A DNA stretch of 64,000 nucleotides from Paenibacillus xylanexedens (GCF_017874615.1 NZ_JAGIKV010000016.1:1-64000); one strand, 5' to 3'; counted from the first letter of the stretch, positions 16,299 to 26,335 are shown. Numbers and translations: made by a program. Notes: generated from the letters alone by a model not told the origin.

Positions 16299-18092
16299 AT
16301 GCTGCGGACACGCAAAATACGCTGGCTCGGCGGAACGATGGTTCTGCTGGCAATTCTAACGCTACTGCTACCTCAAGCGTTGCTGCCACAAGCTGCAGCG
16401 GCTCAGGCACAGACAAGCGGAATTGATGCGGTACTTGTAGCCGATGTAAGTAACTCAATGAATACAAGTGACCGTGACAAGATCAGTAATGAAGCCATGA
16501 AAATGTTTATTGATATGCTGCCGGTCCAGGGGGACAAGGTAGGGATTGTCGCTTATACCGATCAGGTAGAGCGGGAAAAGGCTATGCTGGAGATTCAGTC
16601 CGATGCGGACAAGAGCAGCCTGAAAGATTTTATTGATCAGCTCGGCCGGGGGCCATATACCGATGTCTCAGTTGGTGTCGCTGAAGCCGTCAACATACTG
16701 AATCATGGTGCAGACCCATCCCACTCGCCAATGATCGTGCTGCTGGCGGATGGCAACAATGACTTTAACAAAACCAAAGGCCGTACACAGGCACAATCCG
16801 ACGCTGATCTGGCAAAATCCGTGAAGGAAGCACAGGATCAAGGTATTCCGGTATATACGATTGGACTGAACGCCGATGGCAAGCTGAACAAGAATGCACT
16901 CGCAGACCTGGCCCAGCAGACCGGAGGTAAATCATTCATTACCGATACGCCGGATGATCTGCCACAGATTCTGAGTGAGATCTTCGCCGATCATGCCAAA
17001 CTGAATGTCGTGAAACTACCCTCTGTAACGGGAAACGGCAGTTATCAGGAAGTTACCGTGAACGTGCCGAACGACAGTGTATTGGAAGCAAACATTTCGA
17101 TCATGTCCTCGAAGCCAGTGGAAGTACAATTGACGGACCCTTCTGGACAAGCTGTGGACCTGAAATCGGACGCAGCCAAGCTCTCGACGTCGAAGAGTTA
17201 TTCACTCGTGAAGCTGTTGAAACCCCAAGAAGGTGACTGGAAACTTCGGGTAAAAGGGGCTCCGAAAGACAGCATCGATATCAACCTGTTGTTCAACTAT
17301 GATCTTCAGCTCGTTGTGGACCCAATTAAGACCAAGTCCTATACCAAAGGGGACAAGGTAGATCTTGCAGCCAAACTGGAGAATGGCGGTCAGCCACTTC
17401 AGGATAATGATCTGTATGCAGATATGAAGGCCACGTTAGTCGTGAAAGATGTAGATACAGGTAAAAGCGAGGAACAACCGCTGGAAAACACAGGTTCTGG
17501 TTTTGCCGGAACGTTTGAAGTACCAGACAATCATAATTATGAATTGATCATCCGTGCGGAAGAAGACAGCTTCTACCGTGAAAGTGAGCCAATCACGATC
17601 AACGCGAGCGGATCAGCAGGAAGTGGATCTCAACCGACAACGTCAGGCGGTGAACAGGACAAGCCGTTTCCTTGGTTGCCTGTCATCCTGGGTGTTATAG
17701 CCCTGATTGTGGTAGGTGTTGGTGCCTGGTTCCTGATGGGCTGGCTGAAACGAAAAAACCAGGGATTTGTAGGTCAGATGGTTGTGGAGATTCGTGATGA
17801 GAACACGGGAGACAAGTCTTATCCGCAATATAAAAAGCTGGTATCCTTCCGCGGCAGATTCCATCTGCATCAGTTGTTGCAACTGGACCCTGAGCTGAAG
17901 GAAACCGAAAAATATGTATTTACGCCCAGCAATGGGGATCGAATTATAATCCGTAACACCGCAGGCGGTACGCTGGAGAAATCCGGTCGTGCAGTCGATG
18001 CAAGCTCAGGCGTTGAACTGAAGAACGGTGACCGACTGAGCATCCCGCTGCAACAGGCGGACAAGACCATTTTAATTGAGTATCTGGTGTAA
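16299..18092 (+). CDS. secreted/membrane-anchored VWA-domain protein
   Basis: A 597-aa type I membrane protein. A signal peptide (residues 1-38, ending LLPQAAAAQA) leads to an extracellular VWA domain (about 43-235). Its metal-ion site is intact: DVSNS at about residue 49, Thr in RGPYTDVSVG, and Asp in LLADGNND. Beta-sandwich-like domains follow (about 240-450) with SGSAGSGSQPTTSG linker, one transmembrane helix (about 458-484), then a ~110-residue cytoplasmic domain that looks forkhead-associated-like or beta-rich (VSFRGRFHLHQLLQL ... GVELKNGDRLSI). It would bind a protein partner outside and couple it to the cytosolic GTPases encoded next. The start at 16299 follows GAAGGAG. Confidence 0.8.
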   Translation: MLRTRKIRWLGGTMVLLAILTLLLPQALLPQAAAAQAQTSGIDAVLVADVSNSMNTSDRDKISNEAMKMFIDMLPVQGDKVGIVAYTDQVEREKAMLEIQSDADKSSLKDFIDQLGRGPYTDVSVGVAEAVNILNHGADPSHSPMIVLLADGNNDFNKTKGRTQAQSDADLAKSVKEAQDQGIPVYTIGLNADGKLNKNALADLAQQTGGKSFITDTPDDLPQILSEIFADHAKLNVVKLPSVTGNGSYQEVTVNVPNDSVLEANISIMSSKPVEVQLTDPSGQAVDLKSDAAKLSTSKSYSLVKLLKPQEGDWKLRVKGAPKDSIDINLLFNYDLQLVVDPIKTKSYTKGDKVDLAAKLENGGQPLQDNDLYADMKATLVVKDVDTGKSEEQPLENTGSGFAGTFEVPDNHNYELIIRAEEDSFYRESEPITINASGSAGSGSQPTTSGGEQDKPFPWLPVILGVIALIVVGVGAWFLMGWLKRKNQGFVGQMVVEIRDENTGDKSYPQYKKLVSFRGRFHLHQLLQLDPELKETEKYVFTPSNGDRIIIRNTAGGTLEKSGRAVDASSGVELKNGDRLSIPLQQADKTILIEYLV

Positions 18093-18159
18093 AGGATTAT
18101 AGCTAAATGAATGTAAGCTATATAAGTTGAACTAATCCATTTACACGAGAACGCAGAGG

Positions 18160-18346
18160 ACAGAAAAAAGCTGGAGAAGCGAAGCGTTCGCCTAAAAGCT
18201 TTCTGAAAGAAAGCTGCATCGGAAGCATACGCTTATCCCCGGATTTTCACCTTTATAAAATAAATCAAAAAATCGGGGGATAACAGCGATCGGAAGGTTG
18301 TTCTGTCATCGGAGTGGCAAGTGTAATTATGTTGAAGTTCTGACTG
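18160..18346 (+). repeat. structured intergenic repeat upstream of the tubulin-like gene
   Basis: A perfect hairpin AGCTTTCT/AGAAAGCT (18197-18215) is followed by a larger stem, TTATCCCCGGATTTT (18233-18247) with AAAATCGGGGGATAA (18269-18283), one mismatch. The segment from 18285 (AGCGATCGGAAGG) to 18346 recurs at 26257-26316 before the GTPase gene, sharing TCTGTCATCG and CAAGTGTAA. Both copies end shortly before a ribosome site. From memory similar blocks are scattered through Paenibacillus intergenic regions, but I cannot verify that here. Confidence 0.65.
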
Positions 18347-18370
18347 CGTTAACTAAAGGGAGGACATGGA

Positions 18371-21300
18371 ATGAAACCGATTGTTAGAGAACATATTCAG
18401 CAACTGGATGTATCACTTGGCGGAGGTATTGTCAGTGAGAAGATCAGAGTTGATACGATTGATAACCCCATTCTGATCATTGGTCTGGGAGGAACGGGAA
18501 TTGATGCGTTGCTGCGCCTCAAATATCAGATCAACCGTCGTTTCAAGCTGCCACAGGACCCGGTATCCAAGAAAAAAATGGACAAGCCGGACAATGTGGA
18601 GTTTCTGGCTTTTGAGACAAACGAACAGGATCGTGCCAAAAAGTATAAAGGAATCGGACTTGATCCGATCAATGAATTCGTATTGCTGTCCAATGCCGAG
18701 ATTGGCGGACTTCTACAGAACCGCAGCGTACTGGAGCCGTACATTACGGACTGGCTGTCTCCCGAACTGAGCATCACGGACGGCATGAACGGCGCCGCAG
18801 GTGTGCGTCAGGCAGGACGTCTGCTCCTGTTCACCAAGATTAATCAGGTCGTGCAGGCCATCGACAAAAAGATCAAAACCTTATCCGTAGGCACCAACAA
18901 AAAACTGATGGTGTTCCTGCTGACAGGTCTGTCCGGCGGTACAGGCAGCGGCTGCTTCCTCGATATTTCCTATATCGTGCGCGGCATTATCGAACGGGAT
19001 CACGGCTCTGCCGGGATTGACCGCGTGAATACGCTGGGATATCTGTTCACGCCAGATGTGAACCTGTCCAACAAAAGCTTGAGTGAACACACTCGCGAAT
19101 ACATTCGTAAAAACGGATATGCTGCGCTCAAAGAGCTGGATTACTGGATGAACGTGGATAGCCGCGGTGAGCGATTTACACAGAAGTACGGCAATATTTT
19201 AACAGTCAACTCACCACTGCCGCCATTTAACCTGTGTCACCTGATCTCTGCGACGAACACCGAAGGCAAACTGCTGGAGAACGCCTACGATTACTGCATG
19301 AACGTCACGGCCGAGAACATTACCAACTTCATGGCAAGTGAGGAGAAGCAGTCGGGTGAGGAGTTTGCGATCCATGACTATATCAGCAACATTCGCACCA
19401 ACATTGCTCAGATGAACAAGGTGTACCCGGCGAACTATGATTACAACATCATCGGTGCATCTTCGGCTGTACTGCCGATCGAAGAGATGACCACGTATCT
19501 GGCGTATCGCATGTTCGACAAAATGAACACCATGTTCTCCAAAGCGCCGAACCAGGAGGATACCGAGAAGTTTGCCCGCAAGCTGGGTATTGATCTCGAA
19601 AGTGTGGTCAAGTCCTTTGAAGCGCGCGTGCCAGAGCCGCTACCTGGTTATCAGAACAGCGAGCGTTTATCCTATGGCAACGTGGTGAAATCACAGGTTG
19701 TGAATATGGATACCGAACTGGAGCAGAACTTCCTGGCTCGTGCCCGTGAAGAATATATCAAGGCGAAGAAACAACTACCGGGTGAGATTGCCGGTCAGTT
19801 CACCGAACAGATCCGGCGTATGTTTTTGCATCCCGAACAAGGTCCGTTCTATGTCTCTCGTCTAATTTATACGGAAAAAGGCTTCTGTGTACTGAAGATG
19901 ATTCAGTCGTACATCGAAACCCTGCGTGAGAATGCCTTCCGCATTCCGCGTGATATTGAAGCAGCTCAGGAGCAGTCCGAAGAGAAGCTGGGCGATGCGA
20001 AGAGTGCTTTTGTCTCCAAAGAGAAGAAAAAGAATGCTTATATTGAAGCAAAAATTCATGAGTACTGGCTGCACGCCGACGTGGAACGCAACGATCAGAT
20101 GATCGAGTTCTATGAAGATCTGTATGAGTTGCTGAACCAGGAGAACAGCCGCATTTATAACGTATTTACCGAAACGCTGAATGCCCTTAGCTCGATATTC
20201 ACGAAGAACGGTGACCTGCTGACACGTGGCGAAGAACAAGCCGATCACAAAGGCAACAAAACATATTACTGGAACGTTGTAAGTGTACCGGATATCGTCA
20301 GTGTGGTGGACGGGCTGTTGGATAAGCGTGATACAGATGATCTGATCCGTGACTTCTCTCGTGAATTGCTGGAAAACTCCAGCCAGTGGGTGAAAGAAAA
20401 CGAGATTGATATCGTCAGCTCCATCTCCGACTTCCTGAGTGAGAAATTCGGTGATCTGATTACCCGTTCCATGGAAGATTTCCTGGTGATCAAATACGGT
20501 CAGGATGAGTCAGTCGAGAAATTCGTGGAACGTTTCATTGCTGGCAAGTTGGATGATGAGGCTGTTCCGGTGTTCAATCTGAGCAACAGTACAGGCAGTC
20601 TGCATTTCCCTTCATGGGGATTTGTATCGGTACCGGCACAGGCGCCGGGCATTCTGAAAGGGATTCGCAATTATCAGAACAATGCGGTAGGCAAGTCTCA
20701 TTTTACCGTCAAGGAAAGTGAAGTGCGTAACCGGATTTTCTGGCTGAATACCCGCAACGGGGTACCACTCTTTGTGTATACTCCGCTCAAAGTATATGAG
20801 GAAAGTTATGAACGTACCATTTTGGACAAAGAAGGCATTGGTCGTCACTTAGTGCAAACGGAGAAAAACAACTGGACCTATCTGCCGTCTCCGATACCGG
20901 AGAAATCATGGGGAGATGTGTACGAGAACGCCCGCGTGAAGCAGTATAACGCCCGTGTGCGTAACGAATTTGAGCAGGCGCTTGGATACAACATTGTGAC
21001 AGCCAAATCCATTGATGAGAATACAAGCAATCGGTATGCGATTGTGACAACAGAAGCGTTTGATTTGTCTGCCAAACTGGGAGCGTACGACATGCGTCTC
21101 ACGTCCACCACGCCGAACCTCGGCGAAGTGAAGCGGGCGGTGATCGAGCTAAAACGTCTGCAATCCGAAGGGTTGCCACGTGTGAGAGTTAAGGATATTT
21201 TCGGCAGTATTAATGAAGATATGGCCAAAGAAAACCTGGTACGCTCTCCGCAGCTGATCGCACGTGTACGTGAGGAACTGGCAAAGATGAACGCCATCTC

Positions 21301-21760
21301 GGCCAAAGTGGCCGAACTCGAAGGCATTCTTGCCCAGTATCAGGACGAGGAGCAATGGTATGACCGCTTCATCGAAGCGTTATATACTGACACCATCGTC
21401 AAAAAAGGTGCGCTCTACGTCTATGACCGTGACCCGGAAGAAGACGCATGGGAGCCGTTCGCAAACCTGATGAAGAGCCGTAACTTTGCCGAGTATGAAG
21501 TATTTGGTAACTTCCGCGGCCTGGCAGAGAAGGATCGCAGTACATTGCTGCGCAAAGCCTCCCGTCGGGATAATGATCTGACGGCTTCAGAAGATATCAC
21601 CCCACTGCTGACAAAGCTGGATGATCTGGCTGCGCTGTTCATGGAATCACGTGATCGTCTCGAATATGAGCGGGTAGAACTGGCTAACGGAGAAGACATC
21701 TATCAGTTCTACAGAACGATGTCGTCCAAGCTGAACGACATTCGCAGAAGGCTGAAGTAA
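18371..21760 (+). CDS. tubulin/FtsZ-like GTPase-domain protein (large)
   Basis: A 1129-aa protein whose N-terminal ~450 residues look like a tubulin/FtsZ-superfamily domain. A Rossmann-like first strand and loop (PILIIGLGGTGIDALLRLK, residues about 33-52) precede the tubulin signature loop GLSGGTGSG at about residues 185-193. The family often named tubulin-like (Tubulin_2) has the same layout. The middle and C-terminal regions are long, helical and charged, including coiled-coil stretches near 520-600. It should bind GTP and may polymerise beneath the membrane. GGGAGGA lies at 18358-18365. The stop is 1 bp before the next gene, so the 815-aa protein is its obligate translational partner. Confidence 0.82.
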   Translation: MKPIVREHIQQLDVSLGGGIVSEKIRVDTIDNPILIIGLGGTGIDALLRLKYQINRRFKLPQDPVSKKKMDKPDNVEFLAFETNEQDRAKKYKGIGLDPINEFVLLSNAEIGGLLQNRSVLEPYITDWLSPELSITDGMNGAAGVRQAGRLLLFTKINQVVQAIDKKIKTLSVGTNKKLMVFLLTGLSGGTGSGCFLDISYIVRGIIERDHGSAGIDRVNTLGYLFTPDVNLSNKSLSEHTREYIRKNGYAALKELDYWMNVDSRGERFTQKYGNILTVNSPLPPFNLCHLISATNTEGKLLENAYDYCMNVTAENITNFMASEEKQSGEEFAIHDYISNIRTNIAQMNKVYPANYDYNIIGASSAVLPIEEMTTYLAYRMFDKMNTMFSKAPNQEDTEKFARKLGIDLESVVKSFEARVPEPLPGYQNSERLSYGNVVKSQVVNMDTELEQNFLARAREEYIKAKKQLPGEIAGQFTEQIRRMFLHPEQGPFYVSRLIYTEKGFCVLKMIQSYIETLRENAFRIPRDIEAAQEQSEEKLGDAKSAFVSKEKKKNAYIEAKIHEYWLHADVERNDQMIEFYEDLYELLNQENSRIYNVFTETLNALSSIFTKNGDLLTRGEEQADHKGNKTYYWNVVSVPDIVSVVDGLLDKRDTDDLIRDFSRELLENSSQWVKENEIDIVSSISDFLSEKFGDLITRSMEDFLVIKYGQDESVEKFVERFIAGKLDDEAVPVFNLSNSTGSLHFPSWGFVSVPAQAPGILKGIRNYQNNAVGKSHFTVKESEVRNRIFWLNTRNGVPLFVYTPLKVYEESYERTILDKEGIGRHLVQTEKNNWTYLPSPIPEKSWGDVYENARVKQYNARVRNEFEQALGYNIVTAKSIDENTSNRYAIVTTEAFDLSAKLGAYDMRLTSTTPNLGEVKRAVIELKRLQSEGLPRVRVKDIFGSINEDMAKENLVRSPQLIARVREELAKMNAISAKVAELEGILAQYQDEEQWYDRFIEALYTDTIVKKGALYVYDRDPEEDAWEPFANLMKSRNFAEYEVFGNFRGLAEKDRSTLLRKASRRDNDLTASEDITPLLTKLDDLAALFMESRDRLEYERVELANGEDIYQFYRTMSSKLNDIRRRLK

Positions 21761-21761
21761 G

Positions 21762-24209
21762 ATGGCGGCCGGGATGGAGTTCAATTCGAACAATACCCTG
21801 AAGCGTGATCTGGAGAAGTATGCAGCGCAGTATGCAATAGAGCAGGAGCGTCAAGGCAGCCTGGGTGATGGACGCAGCAGTATCCATTACCCGGCTTTGT
21901 TCCTTTTCGTGGGTGATCTGGTTGCACCTGCCGTGTCTGCCGTGCAGGAGATAAATCGGCTGAAGTGGGATAACGGAGACGGTGTGGTCTACGTTCAGAT
22001 CGGTACAGAAGATCAGAAAGAGCATCCGGCTGAAACGAGGAATGGTGGCTCGTCCGATGATGGGCAGGTGACTCTTCACCGCTTGCCTTTGTCCGCTGGG
22101 CAGACGGAGCGACCGTCCAAAACACGGCGTAAGGATGTACATCGCAGTTTCCACGAATCGGATCAGGTGCTCTACGATCTGAATCGTACGCTTCGTCGGG
22201 TCAGTAACCGAATTACCGAATATGGACGGTTATACTCGTCATTTGATCGGATTTACGTTACGGTGGTAACCAGAGCGGATGATCCGTTGAATGTATTGTT
22301 GCCAGAGCTCACCAAGCTGACGGAGACCATTTTGTCCCAAGCCTTCAAGTCGGTGCAGACGGATCTGCATGTATTGGTCAGCGAGATGGAACAGGTGGAT
22401 TCCTTCGGGTATGCCAGCGCAGCAGGCCTCGCTTTTCTGCGGGAACTGGATTATATGCAGTCGCTGGACTACACGTTCAGCGGTAAACTGCTGGTGACGG
22501 AGGATGGGATCTCCATTCCGGTTACACATCCCGCGTCACCGTTGTTTGATCTGGTATATCTGTTGTCCGACAAAAATGAGCGTGGAACCGGCGTTCCCGG
22601 TGGCTGGATCGAAAATGCCGAGATCATCTGCCGCATCTGCCTGCTGAAGAACAGGAAGCAGGATGTGGATCACTCGGGTAGCGTTTCAAGCACGGGAGCG
22701 AACACGTACAACAATACATCTTTTAAAAACAATATTCGTACTACCTCTGATCAGCATGGTTATGCCAGCGCGGGTTTTGCCGAGATCAGGCGGCCAAACA
22801 AGCCGATTGCACTGGCGGTGTTATATCACATGTATCGGTATCTGCTCGCACGCATGCGGCAGGAGCCGGACTGGAGCATTAAGGACAAGCTATCTTTCTT
22901 TGGACTGGACGCGGCCTCGGTGGAACGCAAAGTCGAAGGCCTGCTGCCCGATGAAGATCTGGTTAGTGGCATGAGTGGCATCATGACGCATAACGTCAGT
23001 TTCTCTGATCTGAAGCCGCTCTCACTTCGTGAAGCGGAGAGAGCGTTGTTTGGACAAGGAGCTGAAGCGTACTTCCGCGATAACGTTGTCCGTCTTGTCG
23101 AAGAGCGTGTGCGCGAGCGCAGCTCTAGCGGTTCCCTGCGCCGTCATGCTGAACATTCCCGCGCGGAGCATCCAGAGGTTGGTTACTTCCAGTGGGCGGC
23201 CTGGAGTGACAGTGAGCCTGGCAGTGTGCGTGAAGCGCTGCTCGGATTGATTCGGGATAAATCGATGCAGCTTGAATCGGCACGTGCTCTACTGGAGCAA
23301 CGTCAGCAAGAGCGAGTGGAAGATCAGTCGTTCAAACGAGCGTTGTTCCGTGATAAACAGAATGTGCGCAATCTGATTGACTGCATGCTGGAGCGAGTGT
23401 ATGTACCAAAAGTAGAATTACTGCGACTGGAAAATGAATTACATCTGCTGCGTATCTACGATACGGAGATGGAAGAACTTCATCGTTTTAGTCGCCACGT
23501 CACAGCAGCACTTGAATCGCTGGAACGCACACTGCGAGAAACGGCTGTCCAAAGTATCGCTGCTGCGGATGAATACATCGGCCAGAACGTGATGGAGTAC
23601 TACGGCAAAGTGACGGAAGAGCTAATCATCGACCTGGAGGCCAAGCGCGGACGGGACGTATGGTTTGAGGACCGTTACATGGGAGACATGAACCGGCTTG
23701 CCACAGAAGGCGATGATCGTCTGTTGAAACGGCTGATGGAGGTATGTCACTCGTTGCTGCTTACGGCCGAGCCGTTGCGACTGCCATTTGAAGAAGAGCT
23801 GTTGCAGCGAGCCAATGTAACGATTGCCTACGGAGACAAAGACGTATTGACCCGGGATGATCTGTTCCGCAGGTTGTACCATACGCTGGAGGATCAGGCG
23901 GTTGTTCGGGTACGGGTATTCGATTATACGCAGGAACATCGGTATGAAGAGAAGTATTTCTTTGGTGATCATCATAGTGCTTTCATGGACTACGCGGCAC
24001 ATGCCGAAGAGACGTCACGCATCTACAAGTTGGGTGTGGTGTACGAAGAACGAAGCAGTGGCGTGGAGAAGCTGAATCTGATGGGCGGTTTCCATCTGGA
24101 GGATCTTATGGTGTATCGGAACGGCAAGGTATATTATGACTCGTACACGGAGAATGGTTATGAACTTCACCCCGCTGGTCTGGTGGAAAAGTTGTCACCC
24201 ATTCGTTAA
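21762..24209 (+). CDS. 815-aa partner of the tubulin-like protein, unknown family
   Basis: I do not recognise this 815-aa protein by family. The N-terminal ~270 residues alternate strands and helices as in a Rossmann-like fold: HYPALFLFVGDLVAPAVSAV, then DRIYVTVVTRADDPLNVLLP and GKLLVTEDGISIPV. That order resembles a diverged tubulin-like domain without the GGTGSG loop. A helical charged middle with coiled coils (about 500-620) and a beta-rich C-terminus follow. It may be a nucleotide-free dimer partner of the preceding tubulin-like GTPase, to which it is translationally coupled (1-bp gap, no clear ribosome site of its own). This is inference from layout only. An in-frame ATG at 21774 is an alternative start. 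Confidence 0.65.
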   Translation: MAAGMEFNSNNTLKRDLEKYAAQYAIEQERQGSLGDGRSSIHYPALFLFVGDLVAPAVSAVQEINRLKWDNGDGVVYVQIGTEDQKEHPAETRNGGSSDDGQVTLHRLPLSAGQTERPSKTRRKDVHRSFHESDQVLYDLNRTLRRVSNRITEYGRLYSSFDRIYVTVVTRADDPLNVLLPELTKLTETILSQAFKSVQTDLHVLVSEMEQVDSFGYASAAGLAFLRELDYMQSLDYTFSGKLLVTEDGISIPVTHPASPLFDLVYLLSDKNERGTGVPGGWIENAEIICRICLLKNRKQDVDHSGSVSSTGANTYNNTSFKNNIRTTSDQHGYASAGFAEIRRPNKPIALAVLYHMYRYLLARMRQEPDWSIKDKLSFFGLDAASVERKVEGLLPDEDLVSGMSGIMTHNVSFSDLKPLSLREAERALFGQGAEAYFRDNVVRLVEERVRERSSSGSLRRHAEHSRAEHPEVGYFQWAAWSDSEPGSVREALLGLIRDKSMQLESARALLEQRQQERVEDQSFKRALFRDKQNVRNLIDCMLERVYVPKVELLRLENELHLLRIYDTEMEELHRFSRHVTAALESLERTLRETAVQSIAAADEYIGQNVMEYYGKVTEELIIDLEAKRGRDVWFEDRYMGDMNRLATEGDDRLLKRLMEVCHSLLLTAEPLRLPFEEELLQRANVTIAYGDKDVLTRDDLFRRLYHTLEDQAVVRVRVFDYTQEHRYEEKYFFGDHHSAFMDYAAHAEETSRIYKLGVVYEERSSGVEKLNLMGGFHLEDLMVYRNGKVYYDSYTENGYELHPAGLVEKLSPIR

Positions 24210-24294
24210 GACGCCGGCGGTGTCCTGACACCCAGCACCAATCTTGTATTAACTCAGCCTGTTTACGGCTGGTATGGAAAGGATGCATGTAGAC

Positions 24295-25578
24295 ATGCAG
24301 CGAAAAATCAATCTTCTCCTGGTCCTGTTCAGCCTGATTGGCGGGGCAGTGGGCTTTGCGGCAGGAGAAATCATGCTGCGTCAATGGCTTGGGGAGATGC
24401 CACGTCTGTTGCTGATGGGATTATACTTTGGCGTACTGGCGCTGAGCGTTGGATTGTTCTGTTTGATCGCAGAGATGATCTCACCCAAGCTGAATGGCGC
24501 TTCATGGAAGCTCCGGTATCTGGGACTGTCGTGGAAATTGCTTGTTCCGGCAACACTGGCTCTGTTATTTGTTGTTGGACTCGCCCTGCAATTGTTGTAT
24601 CAGATCAATCCGGGCGGTGTGAAGCAAGTGAAGGACATCGTACTGATGATCGATAACTCGGGCAGCATGAGCGAGACAGATCCGGATAACGGACGCTTTG
24701 AAGCAGCCAAGACACTGATCAGCCAAATGGAGAGTGACAAACAGGTAGCTGTCATTACGTTTGATGACCAACCGCAGTTGTTACAGCCGTTTATTGCGCT
24801 GGATAGTGAAGCGGCCAAGAATGAGGTTTATAGCAAAATTGATGGCATTGTCACAACTTCGGGCGGCACCAATTTTGATGCCGTGCTGCGGGAAGGCATG
24901 GAACAGATTCAGGGCAAACAGGACCCGAAACGCGGTACAGTTGTCATCTTGTTATCTGATGGCTTCAGTGAAGCGGATACGGCAGATATTTTGTCCCAAT
25001 TTACCAGTGAACAGATTTCTATTAATACAGTTGGCCTAAGCCTGGTGGACCCATCAGGTACGGATCTGCTGCGTAATATTGCTCAGCAAACGGGCGGCAT
25101 GTACTATGATGTACCAGATTCCGGTGGTCTGAATCTGGCATTCCAGCAGATCTACGATACGATTGATGAACGGACGCTGGTAACGGAGCGTACAGGCATG
25201 ATGGAGCACAGCGTTTATCTGGCGATTTTCCGTGTAGCAGCAGTGTTACTGATTGGCGTGGCGCTGGGTGTGTCACTCGGACTCGTGTTTGATAACCGTC
25301 ATCTCGCGCTCAGCTTTGGTATAGGCGGTGCGGTGTCGGGTCTACTGGCAGGGCTTCTGCTGGAGTGGGGACTCGACGGTTCGAACGTGGGGGATACATT
25401 CGTACGTCTTGGTGCGATGCTCATTTTGTCTGGCGTATTGACCCTCTTCTCCTGGATTGTTCCGATTAAGGAGAACACGCCGCGGAAGAGCAGGGGTCGT
25501 CGTGAAGCTGGTGGCGGAACTTCTTCAGCTGAAGGATTCGGTCAGAGACCAAGAGATACACGGAGCAAAGGATTCTGA
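24295..25578 (+). CDS. membrane protein with VWA domain between TM bundles
   Basis: A 427-aa membrane protein. The N-terminal part has about three hydrophobic helices (residues 5-105), then a VWA domain (about 110-290) with intact metal site: DNSGSMSETD starting near residue 119, Thr in TTSGGTNFD, and Asp in ILLSDGFSEAD. Three to four more hydrophobic helices follow (about 305-405), and the C-terminus is a charged Arg/Gly tail. The VWA domain lies between two membrane bundles, as in bacterial chloride-channel or BatA-like proteins. It is the second VWA protein of the cluster. ATG at 24295 follows GGAAAGGA; an in-frame ATG at 24274 would overlap that site. Confidence 0.8.
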   Translation: MQRKINLLLVLFSLIGGAVGFAAGEIMLRQWLGEMPRLLLMGLYFGVLALSVGLFCLIAEMISPKLNGASWKLRYLGLSWKLLVPATLALLFVVGLALQLLYQINPGGVKQVKDIVLMIDNSGSMSETDPDNGRFEAAKTLISQMESDKQVAVITFDDQPQLLQPFIALDSEAAKNEVYSKIDGIVTTSGGTNFDAVLREGMEQIQGKQDPKRGTVVILLSDGFSEADTADILSQFTSEQISINTVGLSLVDPSGTDLLRNIAQQTGGMYYDVPDSGGLNLAFQQIYDTIDERTLVTERTGMMEHSVYLAIFRVAAVLLIGVALGVSLGLVFDNRHLALSFGIGGAVSGLLAGLLLEWGLDGSNVGDTFVRLGAMLILSGVLTLFSWIVPIKENTPRKSRGRREAGGGTSSAEGFGQRPRDTRSKGF

Positions 25579-25591
25579 CGACGGGAGGTCA

Positions 25592-26245
25592 ATGGAAATG
25601 CGGTTTACGGATGCAGACCCTTCGACACCCTTGATTCGAAAACTGACACTTGCGGTGGACGAAGGGCGTTGTACACTTCGCTGGCTCTGGCCGGAACGGG
25701 TAGAAGCTGTGTATGTGGAACGGCTGGAGCTGGATATGATGAGCGATGATCGTACCGGGGAAGAGCCTGCACAGGGCAAGCTGAAGCTGTACACAAGAGA
25801 GGAATATAAGGCGAGCAATGGTTACACGGATCGGATTACAGGTTTTGGTGCCATCAAGTACACGGTTTATGTGTGTCAGATGCAGGAAGATGGGCCTGTG
25901 CTGATCCGTCAACGAGATGAGGACAACATGGTGATTGCAAGCGCAGGGAAGGCGGATATCCGCTTTTCGATTCGCTACAAGAGCGGTTTTTTTCAGAAAC
26001 GAAAAAGTGTATTGATCACCGTCACAGCGGAAGTACCTGTTCCAAAGGAAGCCCTCTGTTATGTTCGCAAACAGGGCGGGGTTCCGCTGAATAAGGAAGA
26101 TGGTACGGTGTATCCTTTTGTGAGTGATTTTGCTCCCGGAAGAAATGAGATGCCGCCCGTTGAAGTTGCCAAGGATGATTATGTGCGATTATTCTTCACG
26201 GACGGACCGAAATATGGAGCCGCCTATCGGCTTATATCAGACTAG
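25592..26245 (+). CDS. beta-rich cytoplasmic protein of the cluster, unknown family
   Basis: About 217 aa, predicted mostly beta strands, with no signal peptide or membrane segment. Recognisable sequence blocks are CTLRWLWPERVEAVYVERLE, GFGAIKYTVYVCQMQEDGP and DIRFSIRYKSGFFQKRKSVL, resembling several immunoglobulin-like or fibronectin-like sheets. I do not recognise the family. GGGAGG at 25583-25588 supports either ATG at 25592 or 25598. The open frame continues upstream to a GTG at 25502 with protein-like sequence (KLVAELLQLKDSV) overlapping the VWA gene tail, so a longer product cannot be excluded. It lies between the VWA and GTPase genes, suggesting a structural link in the same complex. 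Confidence 0.65.
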   Translation: MEMRFTDADPSTPLIRKLTLAVDEGRCTLRWLWPERVEAVYVERLELDMMSDDRTGEEPAQGKLKLYTREEYKASNGYTDRITGFGAIKYTVYVCQMQEDGPVLIRQRDEDNMVIASAGKADIRFSIRYKSGFFQKRKSVLITVTAEVPVPKEALCYVRKQGGVPLNKEDGTVYPFVSDFAPGRNEMPPVEVAKDDYVRLFFTDGPKYGAAYRLISD

Positions 26246-26256
26246 ATAGTTGGACT

Positions 26257-26316
26257 AGCGATTGGAAGGTTACTCTGTCATCGTAGTGCAAGTGTAAATC
26301 ACCTTAGTCTGACTGA
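26257..26316 (+). repeat. second copy of the intergenic element, before the GTPase gene
   Basis: AGCGATTGGAAGG, TCTGTCATCG and CAAGTGTAA align with 18285-18346, and both blocks end with TCTGACTG. This copy lacks the two upstream hairpins of the 18.2-kb copy. It may mark a second promoter or control point inside the cluster. Confidence 0.6.
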
Positions 26317-26335
26317 TCAGGGGAGGGGAGTGGCT

